The notes beneath the pieces were generated by a model. That model was not told the origin of the DNA and made no database searches. It worked only from the letters and a program-made list of their open reading frames with translations. Of a DNA stretch of 64,000 bases, positions 1 through 11,376 are shown in pieces. The translations under genes and the position numbers were made by a program. How positions within the stretch are numbered: position 1 is the first letter of the stretch; the number at the start of each line of letters is the position of its first letter. This stretch comes from Gonocerus acuteangulatus (taxonomy: Eukaryota > Arthropoda > Insecta > Hemiptera > Coreidae): positions 102,135,176-102,199,175 of the forward strand of contig OX328125.1 of NCBI GenBank assembly GCA_946811695.1, in the 5' to 3' direction.

Positions 1-390
1 TAACAGTGAACTTTAGTGCTTAATATTCTATTCTATTAGAATTCTATTAATTTTAGCGAGTTAGATTGACTGGGGTTTTGTTATCTTCTTGAGCGAGCGT
101 AGCGAGCGGAAACGCATAGCATGTGTGCCTTAAAGTCGTCACAAATTTAGTTGTTTACATTAGTTTAGTTGTTTACATAACCCGCATAACAGTGAACTTT
201 AGTGCTTAATAACTTCATTCCTAGTTAAATGCGAAGGTTTTTTTTTAACGTATTCGTATTTAGTGCATCAAAATACGTTATTGTACAAAATTTGAAAGAA
301 ATCGCTTTTGAGGGCGTGAACGTTCATTTTTACCATATTCTTGAAGAAAGTGGCTGGAGTTGCTCCCCATAATGGTATAAAACATTAAGT
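1..390. other. Gene-free stretch with a direct repeat
   Basis: No coding region is recognisable. A 25-bp sequence starting TAACAGTGAACTTTAGTGCT occurs at 1-25 and again at 187-211, and a short unit TTAGTTGTTTACAT is repeated twice near 149-178. The part nearest 390 probably belongs to the PLE terminus whose ribozyme-like core follows. Confidence 0.5.
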
Positions 391-399
391 TATATCAGC

Positions 400-431
400 G
401 ACGTTTCAAGCCTGTTTAGGTTCATCATCAG
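400..431 (-). ncRNA. Hammerhead-ribozyme-like core (PLE terminus)
   Basis: Read on the minus strand, a CTGATGA box is followed by a weakly paired segment and then GAAACGTC. CTGANGA plus GAAA, with an AC/GU mini-helix III and a C at the expected cleavage position, is the pattern of the small hammerhead variants of Penelope-like elements. No PLE protein is visible next to it because a 3.3-kb hAT element begins 70 bp away. Activity is not shown by sequence. Confidence 0.55.
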
Positions 432-582
432 GCATTTACATAAAATAAATTAAAAGTAAACTGAAGAATAGGGAGGAAACTTCTCCTATGTTACTAATAA
501 CTAGGGAACGGATGTTCATGTAAAATAAAATTCAAAATATTTACATATATATTTAAGTATTTATAAAGAAATATGTAATTAC

Positions 583-1657
583 TAGAGCCCGGAAGTTAGG
601 CAAAATGCCTTTTTTATCTGAATGGATATATTGAAGAATTAGATAGAAATAAATATGTTTTCGTGCATTTAGGAAGTGTAGCGACAATTTTTATTTTGCC
701 TTTTTTGCCTATTTTGGCTTCCGTTGCCTATTTTTGCCTTTTTTGCTTGTTATGCAATTTTTTTCTGCGATTTAAACATTTCAAAAAACACATATTGAAT
801 TTCCGTTCATCGAAGACCAAAAAGGTTGCACAAATTAAATTACAAATTGACGTCACAAATATCTATTCGAAAGCTTATTTTCCCAACCCATGGATTTAAC
901 CTCTGTAAATAACAGAACCTTCCTTAGTAGAAGGAATGCACAAGCATAATGAATAGCAGGAAACAGAGAGGATGAGAGAAATAAGTCACATCTCCTTCTT
1001 CACACCTCTTTTGCTGTGACAATGCCTAATTACCTGGTATTCCGGATTTCTAAATTATAAGATAATGCAGAGGAAGTTTTACCATGATGAAAAAGATTTT
1101 TTCTGAGAAGGTCTATAACAGTTGATACTTTGAAAAAGCATCTTGTTGTTGCTTGGAACTATGGAAGTAATTCTGTGATAAATCTATTTACCTATTTATA
1201 TACATAAAAGTCACGTGTCTGACTGTTTGTCCGTTTGTTCCTTATACAGATCCACACATTTTGACCAAACTTGGAATACTGGTAGGTCTTGATCCGGGAA
1301 GTCTCGTCGGCCATGTTAAAATCGTCCCATAGAGCCATAGGCTATGTTAAAATATTTTATGACTCACAGTTCGGAGGTCACGGGTTCGAAACAATGAACG
1401 GGGTTCCTAATTTATTTTTGATTTTATGGAAGCAGAATGTAGGTGTAGCATGGCACGCCGGGTAACAGCTAGTTCGTAATAAAGAAATGAATGAGTATTT
1501 AAAATACATGTTTTCATCATTAATGAGTAAGGTTCCTCTTTGCCTTCACTCCTAATAAATGCCTATTTTAATTACAGTACTGCCTATTTTCAGTATTTCA
1601 AGTGCCTTTTTGCCTGCCTATTTCAGCCAAAAATAAATGCCTAACTTCCGGGCTCTA
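583..1657. mobile_element. hAT-type non-autonomous element, family B copy 1
   Basis: The ends TAGAGCCCGGAAGTTAGGCA (583) and the exact inverse (ending 1657) are flanked by a perfect 8-bp target duplication GTAATTAC at 575-582 and 1658-1665. It is about 1.07 kb, with T-rich TGCC-containing subterminal sequence on both sides. A second copy with its own duplication lies at 4117-7244. The 663-899 reading frame inside it is not recognisable as transposase. A roughly 290-bp foreign repeat (1190-1478) interrupts it where copy 2 is continuous. Confidence 0.88.
1190..1478 (-). repeat. Dispersed repeat family X, nested in hAT-B
   Basis: Comparison with hAT-B copy 2 shows this block as an insertion. 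On the minus strand it starts CTAGCTGTTACCCGGCGTGC and carries the phrase GACCAAACTTGG close to GGTAGGTCTTGATCCGGG. Related sequence is seen at 4930-5400, 31590-31740, 45785-45960 and 46901-47474. No protein is convincing; the class of the family is not clear to me. Confidence 0.6.
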
Positions 1658-2135
1658 GTAATTACAAATTGAAAATATGTAGTAAAAAAATACCTAAAAC
1701 TCTATAGAATATTGAAAAGAAAAGCATAAATAATTAGTACGAACTATAATATAAATGGTTATTATAATAAGAGAGAAAAAGATTACTTAAACTGTATTAC
1801 ATATTGATGAAAAAACATAAATAAAAATTTGGAACACATTTTAAAAGGGGAAAAAAGAAGTTAAAAAATTTCTACAGATGAACATTATTTTGGAAAATTG
1901 TTTGCAACAACATACATTTTTAAAATATCAAACGTGAAATGACGCCGGTCTGATGTCATAAGAGTGCTACACAGTGGAGGAGTCACCTATTAGACCGATT
2001 TTTTTCTGGTGAACTTGCATCAAACTATTGTCCGAGCGTTTTGTCCAATTCGCCTTAGGAACTAAGACATAAAATAAAATAGGTTGAAAATTTATTATTT
2101 TATATCTCAAGTTTTTAAAATAATATCGACATGTT

Positions 2136-2297
2136 GCCAACGGCCATAGCCACGTTAAGTGCACCGGTTCCCGTAGACCACCGAAATTAAGCAACGTCGG
2201 GCGTGGTCAGTACCTGAATGGGTGACCGACCACGTGCTGTTGGCATTAGAAAAGGGTGGCAACCTGTAAATAGCCCGGCGCTAATGGCCAAAAAAAA
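2136..2297 (+). mobile_element. 5S rRNA-derived SINE with LINE-like tail
   Basis: About 115 bp from 2136 follow eukaryotic 5S rRNA closely: a start GCCAACGGCCATA, the internal block ACCGAAATTAAGCAACGTCG, then GGGCGTGGTCAGTACCTG and a closing GTGCTGTTGGCA. In 5S genes these internal blocks form the RNA polymerase III control region. A 45-bp tail follows, containing GGCGCTAATGGCC and an A-run, a signature shared with I/Nimb-type LINE 3' ends (compare 49231-49275). It is flanked by a direct repeat TCGACATGTT (2126-2135 and 2298-2307), as expected for LINE-mediated insertion. It differs from canonical 5S at many positions and stands alone, so it is a retroposon and not a 5S gene. Confidence 0.85.
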
Positions 2298-2385
2298 TCG
2301 ACATGTTAATCATTAAGTAAATCATTATTTCATCTGTTTTAGAGAGTATATTAAAGGAATAATACCTCATAAAATCTCTTGTTAA

Positions 2386-2937
2386 AAATCCCAACCTTCC
2401 AACACTGTCTCTCCCAATTCTTCCCTAACTCCCAGTTCCCAAATGTTCCGATCTCTACCATTTACGCCTGGACTGACTGATAAACTTACAAAGACAATAA
2501 AAAAATCCTACCCTTCCGTAAATTTTGGTTTAAAAACTACCAACAAATTCAAAACCCTCTATACCAAACTCAAAGATCCCATCCCTTTTGAACAAACCAC
2601 CCGTTGTGTTTACCAAGTCCCTTGCCAAACCCCTTCCTGTAATGGTGTATACATAGGAGAAACCATAAATGACATTCACTCACAACATAAACGAACCATC
2701 ACTAATAAAGAAATAGATAAATCTGCACTTGCTAAACACGCCATTACGCAAAAACACACTTTTAACTTCGACGACACGAAAATTCTTTCTACACAACGAA
2801 ACAAAAAAAGACTACAGGTCTCGGAATGTGTACACATAAACTTAAACAAAAACAATATAAACTACAAAACTGACCAACAAGGCATTTCTCCTATGTACGC
2901 TAATATTTTCCAAAAACTCTCCCGACCTCCCACCTAA
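2386..2937 (+). pseudogene. Penelope-like element: RT end plus GIY-YIG endonuclease (5'-truncated)
   Basis: The open frame runs from just after a stop at 2383 and matches the C-terminal part of PLE proteins. Visible in order are the post-RT linker (LPFTPGLTDKL, later LYTKLKDPIP), the cysteine pair region CVYQVPC, and the GIY-YIG core GVYIGETINDIHSQHKRT, followed by SALAKHAITQKHTFNFDD and a helix ending at HIN. PLE polyproteins join a reverse transcriptase to this nuclease, which nicks the target during integration. The reverse-transcriptase core is missing, so this is a 5'-truncated copy. The first ATG at 2443 is not meaningful. It lies within the 502-3829 hAT, and a degenerate hammerhead-like motif lies 480 bp downstream, as expected for a PLE 3' end. 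Confidence 0.85.
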
Positions 2938-3465
2938 ATTTTTCCTATGTACCTTGGGTATCCTTCCATTAAGACCTTTTTCTCCTTTCCTGTCATAAAA
3001 TGTCATAAACATGCCTTTTGATCCTTACCGACCTTTCTCCAACCACTTGCTGTTTTCAGTTGCATATACCCCAGTAGATTCCTTTTTCCTTAGACACTTT
3101 CACAATGGTTACTTAACTGTCAACCTTGGTCTTCCATTGGTATGCAGTACCTTATTTCTTTGTAAAATTAAATAATGTTACTATTAGCTACTATATTTGT
3201 CATTGGTATGTAGTTTCTTATTTCTTTGTAAAATCAATTAATGTTACTAATTACTATTAATATCAATTATTGTACCTATTTACTCTTTCATTCTACTCAT
3301 TCTAAGAATTTAAGACGATATGTTCTTTTATAATTTAATTTTATTTATAGTTCTGTTACCTATCACTATTATAAACTTTTTTTTGTTTCTGCATTAATTT
3401 CTTTTTTTGTCATTTTAGCTGACGAAGGCTACCAATCATATTGAGGTTTCTTTAGCCGAATCCCA
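2938..3465 (+). repeat. PLE 3' untranslated region with degenerate hammerhead-like motif
   Basis: This T-rich non-coding stretch follows the GIY-YIG frame. At 3419-3465 it has CTGACGA, AGGCTACC, a loop, TTTAGCC and then GAATCCC: the hammerhead order with the GAAAC box mutated. The position at the 3' end of a PLE supports homology; a working ribozyme is unlikely. Confidence 0.4.
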
Positions 3466-3837
3466 ACCATTCCATCTTTACTTATCTCCTCGACGGCTAA
3501 CTATCTAATCATCATGAGGAATAATACAGTTGTTAAACAATAATTTGTTTTACATTTTTTTAAAACGCACCTGCTCCTAGACCATCAGCGCCGGGGTTGC
3601 GTCTTGGTTTTCCCTTTCATTTTCCCGTTAAAAAATAAAAATAATATCAAAATATGTATTTATGGCAGAATATGTAAAAATATGGATTTTTGACAAAATA
3701 TGTGAAAATATGTAAAATAAAAACTTGTTTAAATGCTTTAAAATCACTTAAAACGTGCAAAATTTTAACAACACTTACGATTTAAGAATCAGAAAAAAAA
3801 TATGTAAATACATGAACATCCGTTCCCTACTAATAAC

Positions 3838-4108
3838 AATGCAAACACCATAGACCCTTCCAAATCCTGTGTCGTCGGGATCAGGTTTCAGTCGGAGTCA
3901 GTTAGGAGGGGCTACTTATTTATTTGAAACGCCTTATTATTTGAGGATATAATAGTGTGTAACATTTTGAATATTGCATGTTTTCGTAAAGTTGGTATAG
4001 TATTTACAAATGCATATTCAAGTAAAAGTTTCAAGGAATAAAAATATGCAGACAGTTAACTAAATACAAAATATTTAATTACTAACTAAATCGCATATTC
4101 ATACATAT
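3838..4108. other. Gene-free interval between two hAT elements
   Basis: A/T-rich sequence with no recognisable coding or repeat structure. The part directly beside 3837 was contiguous with 493 before the 502-3829 hAT inserted. Confidence 0.4.
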
Positions 4109-4390
4109 ATTATTACTAGAGCCCGGAAGTTAGGCAAAATGCCATTTTTATCTGAATGGATATATTGAATAATCAGATAGAAATAAATATGTTTTGTGCA
4201 TTTAGGAAGCATTATTTTGCCTATTACAATTGTTATTTTGCCTATTTTGGCATCCGTTGCCTATTTTCGGATTTAACGCCTTTTTTTGCCATTTTTGCTC
4301 GTTATGCATTTTTTTTTTTTGCGATTTAAACATTTTAAAAAGCACAATGAATTTCCGTTCATCGAAGACAAAAAGGTTGCACAAATTAAA

Positions 4391-5954
4391 TCTAGGCGCA
4401 CGGTATTTCGCCAGGCCAAGTTCCGGCCTAAGCATACTGTGTGTATATTACAGGCGGTCTTAGAGTCGATTTTTACCCTCTCATAACTTTCAACCAGGTA
4501 AAGATAAAGTTATGAAATTTTACACAGGTATTATAGTACTAGATGTGAGTAAAACTGGAAATTTTCATAATTCTACATCGAATAGTTTCTGAGATATAAG
4601 CGATCAAAAATCGGGATTTATAGGACTCACTCACTCACTCACTCACTGACTCATCAAAATTATTAGGCACTTCCCATGATGCTAGAGACTTGAAATTTTG
4701 CACGAAGATAGATATGAAGACGTTATTAAAGGAAAAAATCGAAAAATCGCGAAAAGTTGTGTTTGACTCCGCTTCCGGGGCGGGGGCGTGCCAGTTATGT
4801 ACTTCCTTCAGAAACCCATCATTCCGTCCGAAACCCATGATGTGGGGTATCAAATGAATTGTCTCGGTATGAAGAACCTATATTTGATGTTTTAAGAAAC
4901 AATTAGACGCATATAGGCTAGGTAAAAATCTTATACCAGCTGCCTGTCTGTATGTTTGTTCCTCTTACAAATCCGTACCATTTGACAGATTTTGACCAAA
5001 CTTGGGACACAGATGGGTCTTGATACGGGGAGAATCATAGGCTAGGATAAATTGTCTATCGGCTGTCTGTCTGTCTGTTTGTTCCTTATACAAATACACA
5101 CCGTTTGACCGATTTTGACAAAATTTGACACACATGTCGGTCTTTATCAGGGTAGTGTCATAGGCTAGTCAAAATCGTCTATCAGATGTCTGTCTGCATG
5201 TTTGTTCCTTACACAAATTCACACCATTTGACCGATTTTGACCAAACTTGGCACACAGGTAGGCCTTGGTCCGGGGAATGCACTAGGCTAGGTAAAAAAG
5301 GTCTTTCAGCTGTCTGTCTGTATGTTTGTTCCTTATACAAATTCACACCGTTTGGCCTATTTTGACCAAACTTGGCACGCAGGTAGGTCTTGATACAGGA
5401 GTGTCATATTACCTATGACGTTTTGTACTTTTTGTTCCATCGGAAAGCCATCATTCCTTCTGAAACCCATCATGTGTGGTATCAAATGAATCGTCTTGGT
5501 AAGGAGAACCTATATTTGATGTTTTAAGAAACATTTCGACGCATCTTAACAACAACAGTTGTGACTTCTTTCTTAAATGTAGTAAAGTCCAGTCATCTAA
5601 TTTACAAAGTTTAGGATTACAAACCCAAAATGTATCGTCTTTGTTTCTTATATTTTTCTTGAAGGCCTTCTACACTTTCCCTATTGTGATCTTTATCCTC
5701 GGGATAAGGTTCCTGTGTTTTACAGTGTAATAGTTTAGTTAAGAGAGCAATCAATTTGTCCTCTAGAGTAATGTCATCTGGAAGAGCTTTTAACTTTTCT
5801 AGTCTAGTGATTAGATGTATGTAGGTTGATTATTGGTATCAAATATCAAGCAGTAAGGAGAACCTTATGCAGAATCCAAAGACCCTGGTTTTATATGACG
5901 TACAAAATCCAGTAGGCCTGCGGCAACTAAATTCTATTTAATACTTAGAAAAAA
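4391..5954. repeat. Composite dispersed repeats inserted in hAT-B copy 2
   Basis: This is foreign DNA relative to copy 1. It contains a (CTCA)n tract near 4627-4655, a 110-bp block with GGTATCAAATGAAT present twice as a direct repeat (about 4797-4912 and 5430-5545), and a family X tandem segment between them. No coding region is supported. Confidence 0.5.
4930..5400 (+). repeat. Four tandem units of family X
   Basis: Units of about 115-120 bp repeat the order GTCTGTCTGTATGTTTGTTCC, CACACCGTTTGACCGATTTTG, ACCAAACTTGG and GGTCTTGAT. The units are diverged from one another, so the array is old. Confidence 0.65.
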
Positions 5955-5964
5955 GTAATGAGAT

Positions 5965-6705
5965 CCCCAAAAAAAAAACATAAATGTGAAATAGAGGCCA
6001 AGTTCCTGCCCCCACAAAGAAACACTCCCTTCCTCAAAAATATCCCCTCCTAAAACCCCCCAAAAACGCCTTACCATTCTACACTCCAAAAAAGTAGTAT
6101 GAGTTGGTGTATTAATTCAACCAAAAATATTTGCCAATACAAGAGATGATACAAGAAAGAAATGTCCAAGTTCATTACTTGGAAGACCTCATAGTTACTT
6201 ACTAAGAACAGCAAAGACACTTCAACTGACCTTTAAAAACAACAATAAAAATACTTATATCCAGTTACTAAAATATCACTTTCCTCAACCAGGTATATTC
6301 TTAAACTTGGCAATGTTTTTTTTTGTGCCGAAATTATCTTTAAAGAAAAACTAAACATTGCCAAGTTTAAGAATATACCTGGTTGAGGAAAGTGATATTT
6401 TAGTAACTGGATATAAGTATTTTTACTGTTGTTTTTAAAAGTCAGTTGAAGTGTCTTTACTATTATTAGTAAGTAACTATGAGGTCTTCCAAGTAATGAA
6501 CTTGGACATTTCTTTCTTGTATCATCTCTTGTATTGGCAAATATTTTTGGTTGAATTAATACACCAACTCATACTACTTTTTTGGAGTGTAGAATGGTAA
6601 GGCGTTTTTGGGGGGTTTTAGGAGGGGATATTTTTGAGGAAGGGAGTGTTTCTTTGTGGGGGCAGGAACTTGGCCTCTATTTCACATTTATGTTTTTTTT
6701 GGGGG
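5965..6705. mobile_element. Foldback element with about 350-bp inverted arms
   Basis: The left arm 5965-6317 and right arm 6352-6705 are nearly exact reverse complements separated by about 34 bp. The arms start and end with a run of C/G beside an A/T run. Long inverted repeats with almost no loop fit a foldback element or a snap-back DNA product. The frames on the arms are mirror artefacts. It abuts the resumption of hAT-B sequence near 6710. Confidence 0.75.
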
Positions 6706-7252
6706 ATTACATATTGCCGTCACAAATATATATTCGAAAGCTTGTTTTCCCAACCCTTAGATTTAACCTCTGCAAATAACAGAACCTTCCTTAGTAGAAG
6801 GAATGCACAAGCATAATGAATACTAGGAAGGAGAGAGGATGAGAGAACTACGTCACCTTCCTCACACCCCTTTTGGTCTTACAATGGGTAATTACCTGGT
6901 ATTCCGGATTACGAAATGATATTATAATGCAGAGGAAGTTTTTTCCATAATGAAAAACATTTTTTCTTAGAAGGTCTATGAGAGTTGATACTTTGAAAAA
7001 GCATCTTGTTGTTCTTGTAAGAAGGGAAAGTAAGAGTAAGTACACTAATTCTGTGATAAATTGATAACAAAGAAATGAATGAGTATTTAAAATACATATT
7101 TTCATTAATAATGAGTAAGATTCCTCTTTGCCTTCACTCCTAATAAATGCCTTTTTAATTACAGTACTGCCTATTTTCAGTATTTCAAGTGCCTTTTTGC
7201 CTGCCTATTTTAACCAAAAATAAATGCCTAACTTCCGGGCTCTAATTATTAC

Positions 7253-7580
7253 AATATCAAAAACTAGTTACATGGAAAATCAGGCGTTCCAGCCGCAGTC
7301 GCCTTTGTTGAAACATTTATATTCTTAGTAGAAACATAAGTTCCTGCCTCTAAAACGAAACATATATGCCTTCTTTAACTTCCATTCAATGAAATACCAC
7401 AAAACAAAGATTTGGCTAGCTAGGAAGGGATGGTTTTCTGGAAACCCTCGAGCCGGTCTAGCTACGGCCAGTTCCGAGATCCGTCACTCATTCCTCTCGG
7501 AGACCGTCGGATTACAGAGAGCGACGGATAAGTAAGATTTTACTGTACTTTGAATGAAGTATATAATGATACAATATATA
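7253..7580. other. Gene-free interval
   Basis: No feature recognised. It separates hAT-B copy 2 from the 67-bp array. Confidence 0.4.
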
Positions 7581-8369
7581 TGAGGGGTACCTTATATCGT
7601 CGATACAAAAGCAAAGTATCGAATGTGAAAAGTGGCTGGGTACCTGATAGATGACTTTATATATCGTCGATACAAAAGCAAAGTATCGAATGTGAAAAGT
7701 GGCTGGGTACCTTATAGATGACTTTATATATCGTCGATACAAAAGCACAGTATCGAATGTGAAAAGTGGCTGGGTACCTTATAGATGACTTTATATATCG
7801 TCGATACAAATGCAAAGTATCGAATGTGAAAAGTGGCTGGGTACCTGATAGATGACTTTATATATCGTCGATACAAATGCAAAGTATCGAATGTGAAAAG
7901 TGGCTGGGTACCTTATAGATGACTTTATATATCGTCGATACAAATGCAAAGTATCGAATGTGAAAAGTGGCTGGGTACCTGATAGATGACTTTATATATC
8001 GTCGATACAAATGCAAAGTATCGAATGTGAAAAGTGGCTGGGTACCTGATAGATGACTTTATATATCGTCGATACAAAAGCAAAGTATCGAATGTGAAAA
8101 GTGGCTGGATACCTTATAGATGACTTTATATATCGTCGATACAAATGCAAAGTATCGAATGTGAAAAGTGGCTGGGTACCTGATAGATGACTTTATACAT
8201 CGTCGATACAAATGCAAAGTATCGAATGTGAAAAGTGGCTGGGTACCTGATAGATGACTTTATATATCGTCGATACAAAAGCAAAGTATCGAATGTGAAA
8301 AGTGGCTGGATACCTTATAGATGACTTTATATATCGTCGATACAAATGCAAAGTATCGAATGTGAAAAA
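7581..8369 (+). repeat. 67-bp tandem array, about 12 units
   Basis: The phrase TATCGTCGATA recurs every 67 bp from 7597 to 8334 (12 occurrences). Each unit contains this palindrome, AAAGTATCGAATGTGAAAAG and TGGCTGGGTACCT. Units differ at only a few sites (AAAGC or AATGC; CTGATAG or CTTATAG), indicating recent homogenisation. Short reading frames across it repeat the same peptide and are not genes. Confidence 0.92.
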
Positions 8370-8790
8370 ATGCATCTTTCATTTTCAATCTTTACTAATT
8401 TCTGCTGGACTTATGTACGGACAACTCTTGAATCTTAGATCACTCTATGAAAGGGAAAGTAATCCACTATCAAAAGGTCAAATCTTCCGAATATTTGACT
8501 GTCCAAAAAAAAGTTACGAATAAACGCTTTTCCACTCTGAAAAATGGTGGTTTCCACATTTGATACTTTGCATTTGTAACGACGATATATTTTATCTCAT
8601 GATATATTTTAATTAGACTTAATGCACATTCGTTAGTTAAATTTTCTTTAATTGATGATTATTTTTCTATAATTTTCAAGAGTTCGCCACAACGTACATC
8701 AGTCCAACAATAATCAGAAGAATTGAAAATGAAAAATGGGTTTTTTCACATTCGATGCTTTGGATTTGTATCGAGGATATTAAGTTGTGT
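8320..8790. repeat. Inverted repeat continuing from the 67-bp array
   Basis: Sequence beginning with the last array unit and continuing through CATTTTCAATCTTTACTAAT and GGACTTATGTACGG (8330-8420) is matched in reverse at about 8690-8785. The array therefore sits at one end of a palindromic, MITE-like structure. No coding region is seen. Confidence 0.55.
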
Positions 8791-8979
8791 TAAGGTCTAT
8801 TGTGATTTTACATTTCATTTTAACATTCTTTTCCTCATTACTCTTCATTTTACTTTCACTTCATTGTATTTAGATGCCTCATGTTGAACCTAAAGAGGTT
8901 AATGTTTTAACCAATTTTGTGGAGCAAGTCCTGCAAATTTTTCCAAGTTTTATTATTAATTATTTTTTAATTATTAATA

Positions 8980-9861
8980 CAGTGGAACATGGATAATTCG
9001 AACTTCGATAATTCGAAATCGTGGTTAATTCGAATATTTCTCTCGGTCCCTAGAATTTAGGGCATAAACAATGTAAAAAAATCGTGGTTAATTCGAATAA
9101 CATTTTGGATAATTCGAATTTTTTACGCGTCTTTACCTCCAATGGGAAGGTTATTCTCCCATCGGTTAAGGCGGATACTAAGATACGGATGTAGGGGTTC
9201 CGTGAGAAGAAGCACGGCGGTCTCATAATCTAGTTCTTGGACTCTAGGAGTTCTGCAAAGTGGTGGGTCGCGCTTCCATCCTGTCGTTTTATCCTAGAAT
9301 TCCCTCCCACCATCGCTCCCATCTTCATTTCTTATTCAGTTATAAGTCAGTCAGTCAGTGCCTATATAGATCTGTTTTATTGTGTGTGCCTTGAATTTCT
9401 GGTGTACAGTGCAGTTCAGTGAGTTGTTGATTTAAGATGAAGACTAGAAGTTATAAAACTTTAACGTGGTCGGAAAAAATAGCTGCTATTAAAGAAGCTG
9501 AAAAAGGAATAAACAAAAAATATGAAATTGCCAAGGACTTTGGAATTCCTCTTAACACTTTACCAACTTACCTGAAAAATAAAGAAAAAAATCTTGCCCA
9601 TGAAAATGACTTTTTTCAAAAAATAGAATTTTATTTTTACTTTTTTGATAAATTATTTATTACTTATGTACGTAATCATCAATTTATGAAATGTTTGTTA
9701 TTGTTTAAATGAAATATATGCATTTTTTTAAATTAAAAAATGTGAAAACATGAAATTCGATTTTTTACCCCTATGTTTTCAAAAACTTTTGTAATTCGAA
9801 TTTTGGATAATTCGAACTTTTCTATCGGCCCCTAGGGGTTCGAATTATCCAGGTTCTACTG
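8980..9861 (+). mobile_element. pogo/Tigger-like DNA transposon, internally deleted
   Basis: The ends CAGTGGAACATGGATAATTC (8980) and the inverse of CAGTAGAACCTGGATAATTC (ending 9861) are flanked by TA at 8978-8979 and 9862-9863. TA duplication with CAGTRGAACC ends and inner TTCGAATTATC repeats is characteristic of the pogo/Tigger branch of Tc1/mariner. It is only 882 bp and has lost the DDE catalytic domain, but still carries an N-terminal DNA-binding ORF (9437-9712). Confidence 0.85.
9437..9712 (+). pseudogene. Tigger/CENP-B-type helix-turn-helix fragment
   Basis: The 91-codon frame opens with MKTRSYKTLTWSEKIAAIKE and continues AEKGINKKYEIAKDFGIPLN and TLPTYLKNKEK. This is the N-terminal CENP-B/Psq-type helix-turn-helix of pogo/Tigger transposases, which binds the transposon ends; related domains occur in jerky and CENP-B proteins. 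Residues after about 55 (hydrophobic, F/Y-rich) do not look like the next domain and probably arise where the element was deleted. The full transposase would be several hundred residues with a DDD triad; none is present. It lies in the middle of its own inverted ends. It could still make a short end-binding protein, but a dead remnant is more likely. Confidence 0.75.
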
Positions 9862-9863
9862 TA

Positions 9864-10930
<1,067 letters not shown>

Positions 10931-10963
10931 AACAGTTAGACTTTCGACGAAATTTATATTTTT

Positions 10964-10998
10964 GACGTTTCAGCTTGCCCTTTGGTGGCCTTCTTCAG
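10964..10998 (-). ncRNA. Hammerhead-ribozyme-like core (PLE terminus)
   Basis: The minus strand reads CTGAAGA, then AGGCC...GGGC-type pairing, then GAAACGTC. This matches the compact PLE hammerhead pattern. No PLE protein is next to it, so it is probably a solo terminus. Confidence 0.55.
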
Positions 10999-10999
10999 G

Positions 11000-11376
11000 T
11001 TAAAGATAAATATACAGAATTAACGAAGAATATTATCAAAAAGGTTACAAAACATGTTAGATCCACATGAAATTAAAAAAAAATCGAACACAAATTATGG
11101 ATTTTTCCATCGAAATGTTTTGATAGCTAACTTTTACTTGACTTAACATTTTACTGAGTTCACCCGTTGTGTTTCATAGGCTATTTTCCATATCTCATGG
11201 GCTCTTGCTGTTCAGAAGACTCATCGTCCTCATCATGATTTCTGTGGGTGAAGATATGACAAAGGAATAATTCCTTCATTGAAAGTACAGAGTAGAATTG
11301 CCACGTTTCCACATGGAACATAAGTAGGACAGAAACAATTTTTTAATCGCTGCGGAATCTATTTTAATAAATTCCT
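11000..11376. other. Gene-free interval
   Basis: Possibly the body of the truncated PLE terminus; nothing else recognised. Confidence 0.35.

Larger units (their letters stand above)
502..3829. mobile_element. hAT-type DNA transposon, nested host element
   Basis: Inverted ends TAGGGAACGGATGTTCATGT (502) and its complement (ending 3829) are flanked by an exact 8-bp direct repeat CTAATAAC at 494-501 and 3830-3837. An 8-bp duplication with TA-starting inverted ends is typical of the hAT superfamily. No hAT transposase is visible, so it is non-autonomous. Its body has been expanded by later insertions: another hAT (583-1657), a 5S-derived SINE and a PLE fragment. Internal A/T-rich repeats such as AAAATATGTAAAAATATG lie near the right end. 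Confidence 0.8.
4117..7244. mobile_element. hAT-type non-autonomous element, family B copy 2 (interrupted)
   Basis: The same inverted ends as at 583-1657 (TAGAGCCCGGAAGTTAGGCA) are flanked by a different perfect 8-bp duplication, ATTATTAC, at 4109-4116 and 7245-7252. It aligns with copy 1 on both sides (4117-4390 and about 6710-7244), but about 2.3 kb of foreign sequence lies between. The two independent duplications confirm true transposition. No intact transposase is seen. Confidence 0.88.

Noticed and set aside
663..899. 78-codon frame in hAT-B, and 4230-4463 in the second copy
   Set aside because: Low-complexity Phe/Leu/Cys content, no hAT domain, copies diverge in frame.
2136..2250. Functional 5S rRNA gene
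   Set aside because: Many departures from 5S consensus, a LINE-like tail with A-run and a target duplication show a SINE insertion.
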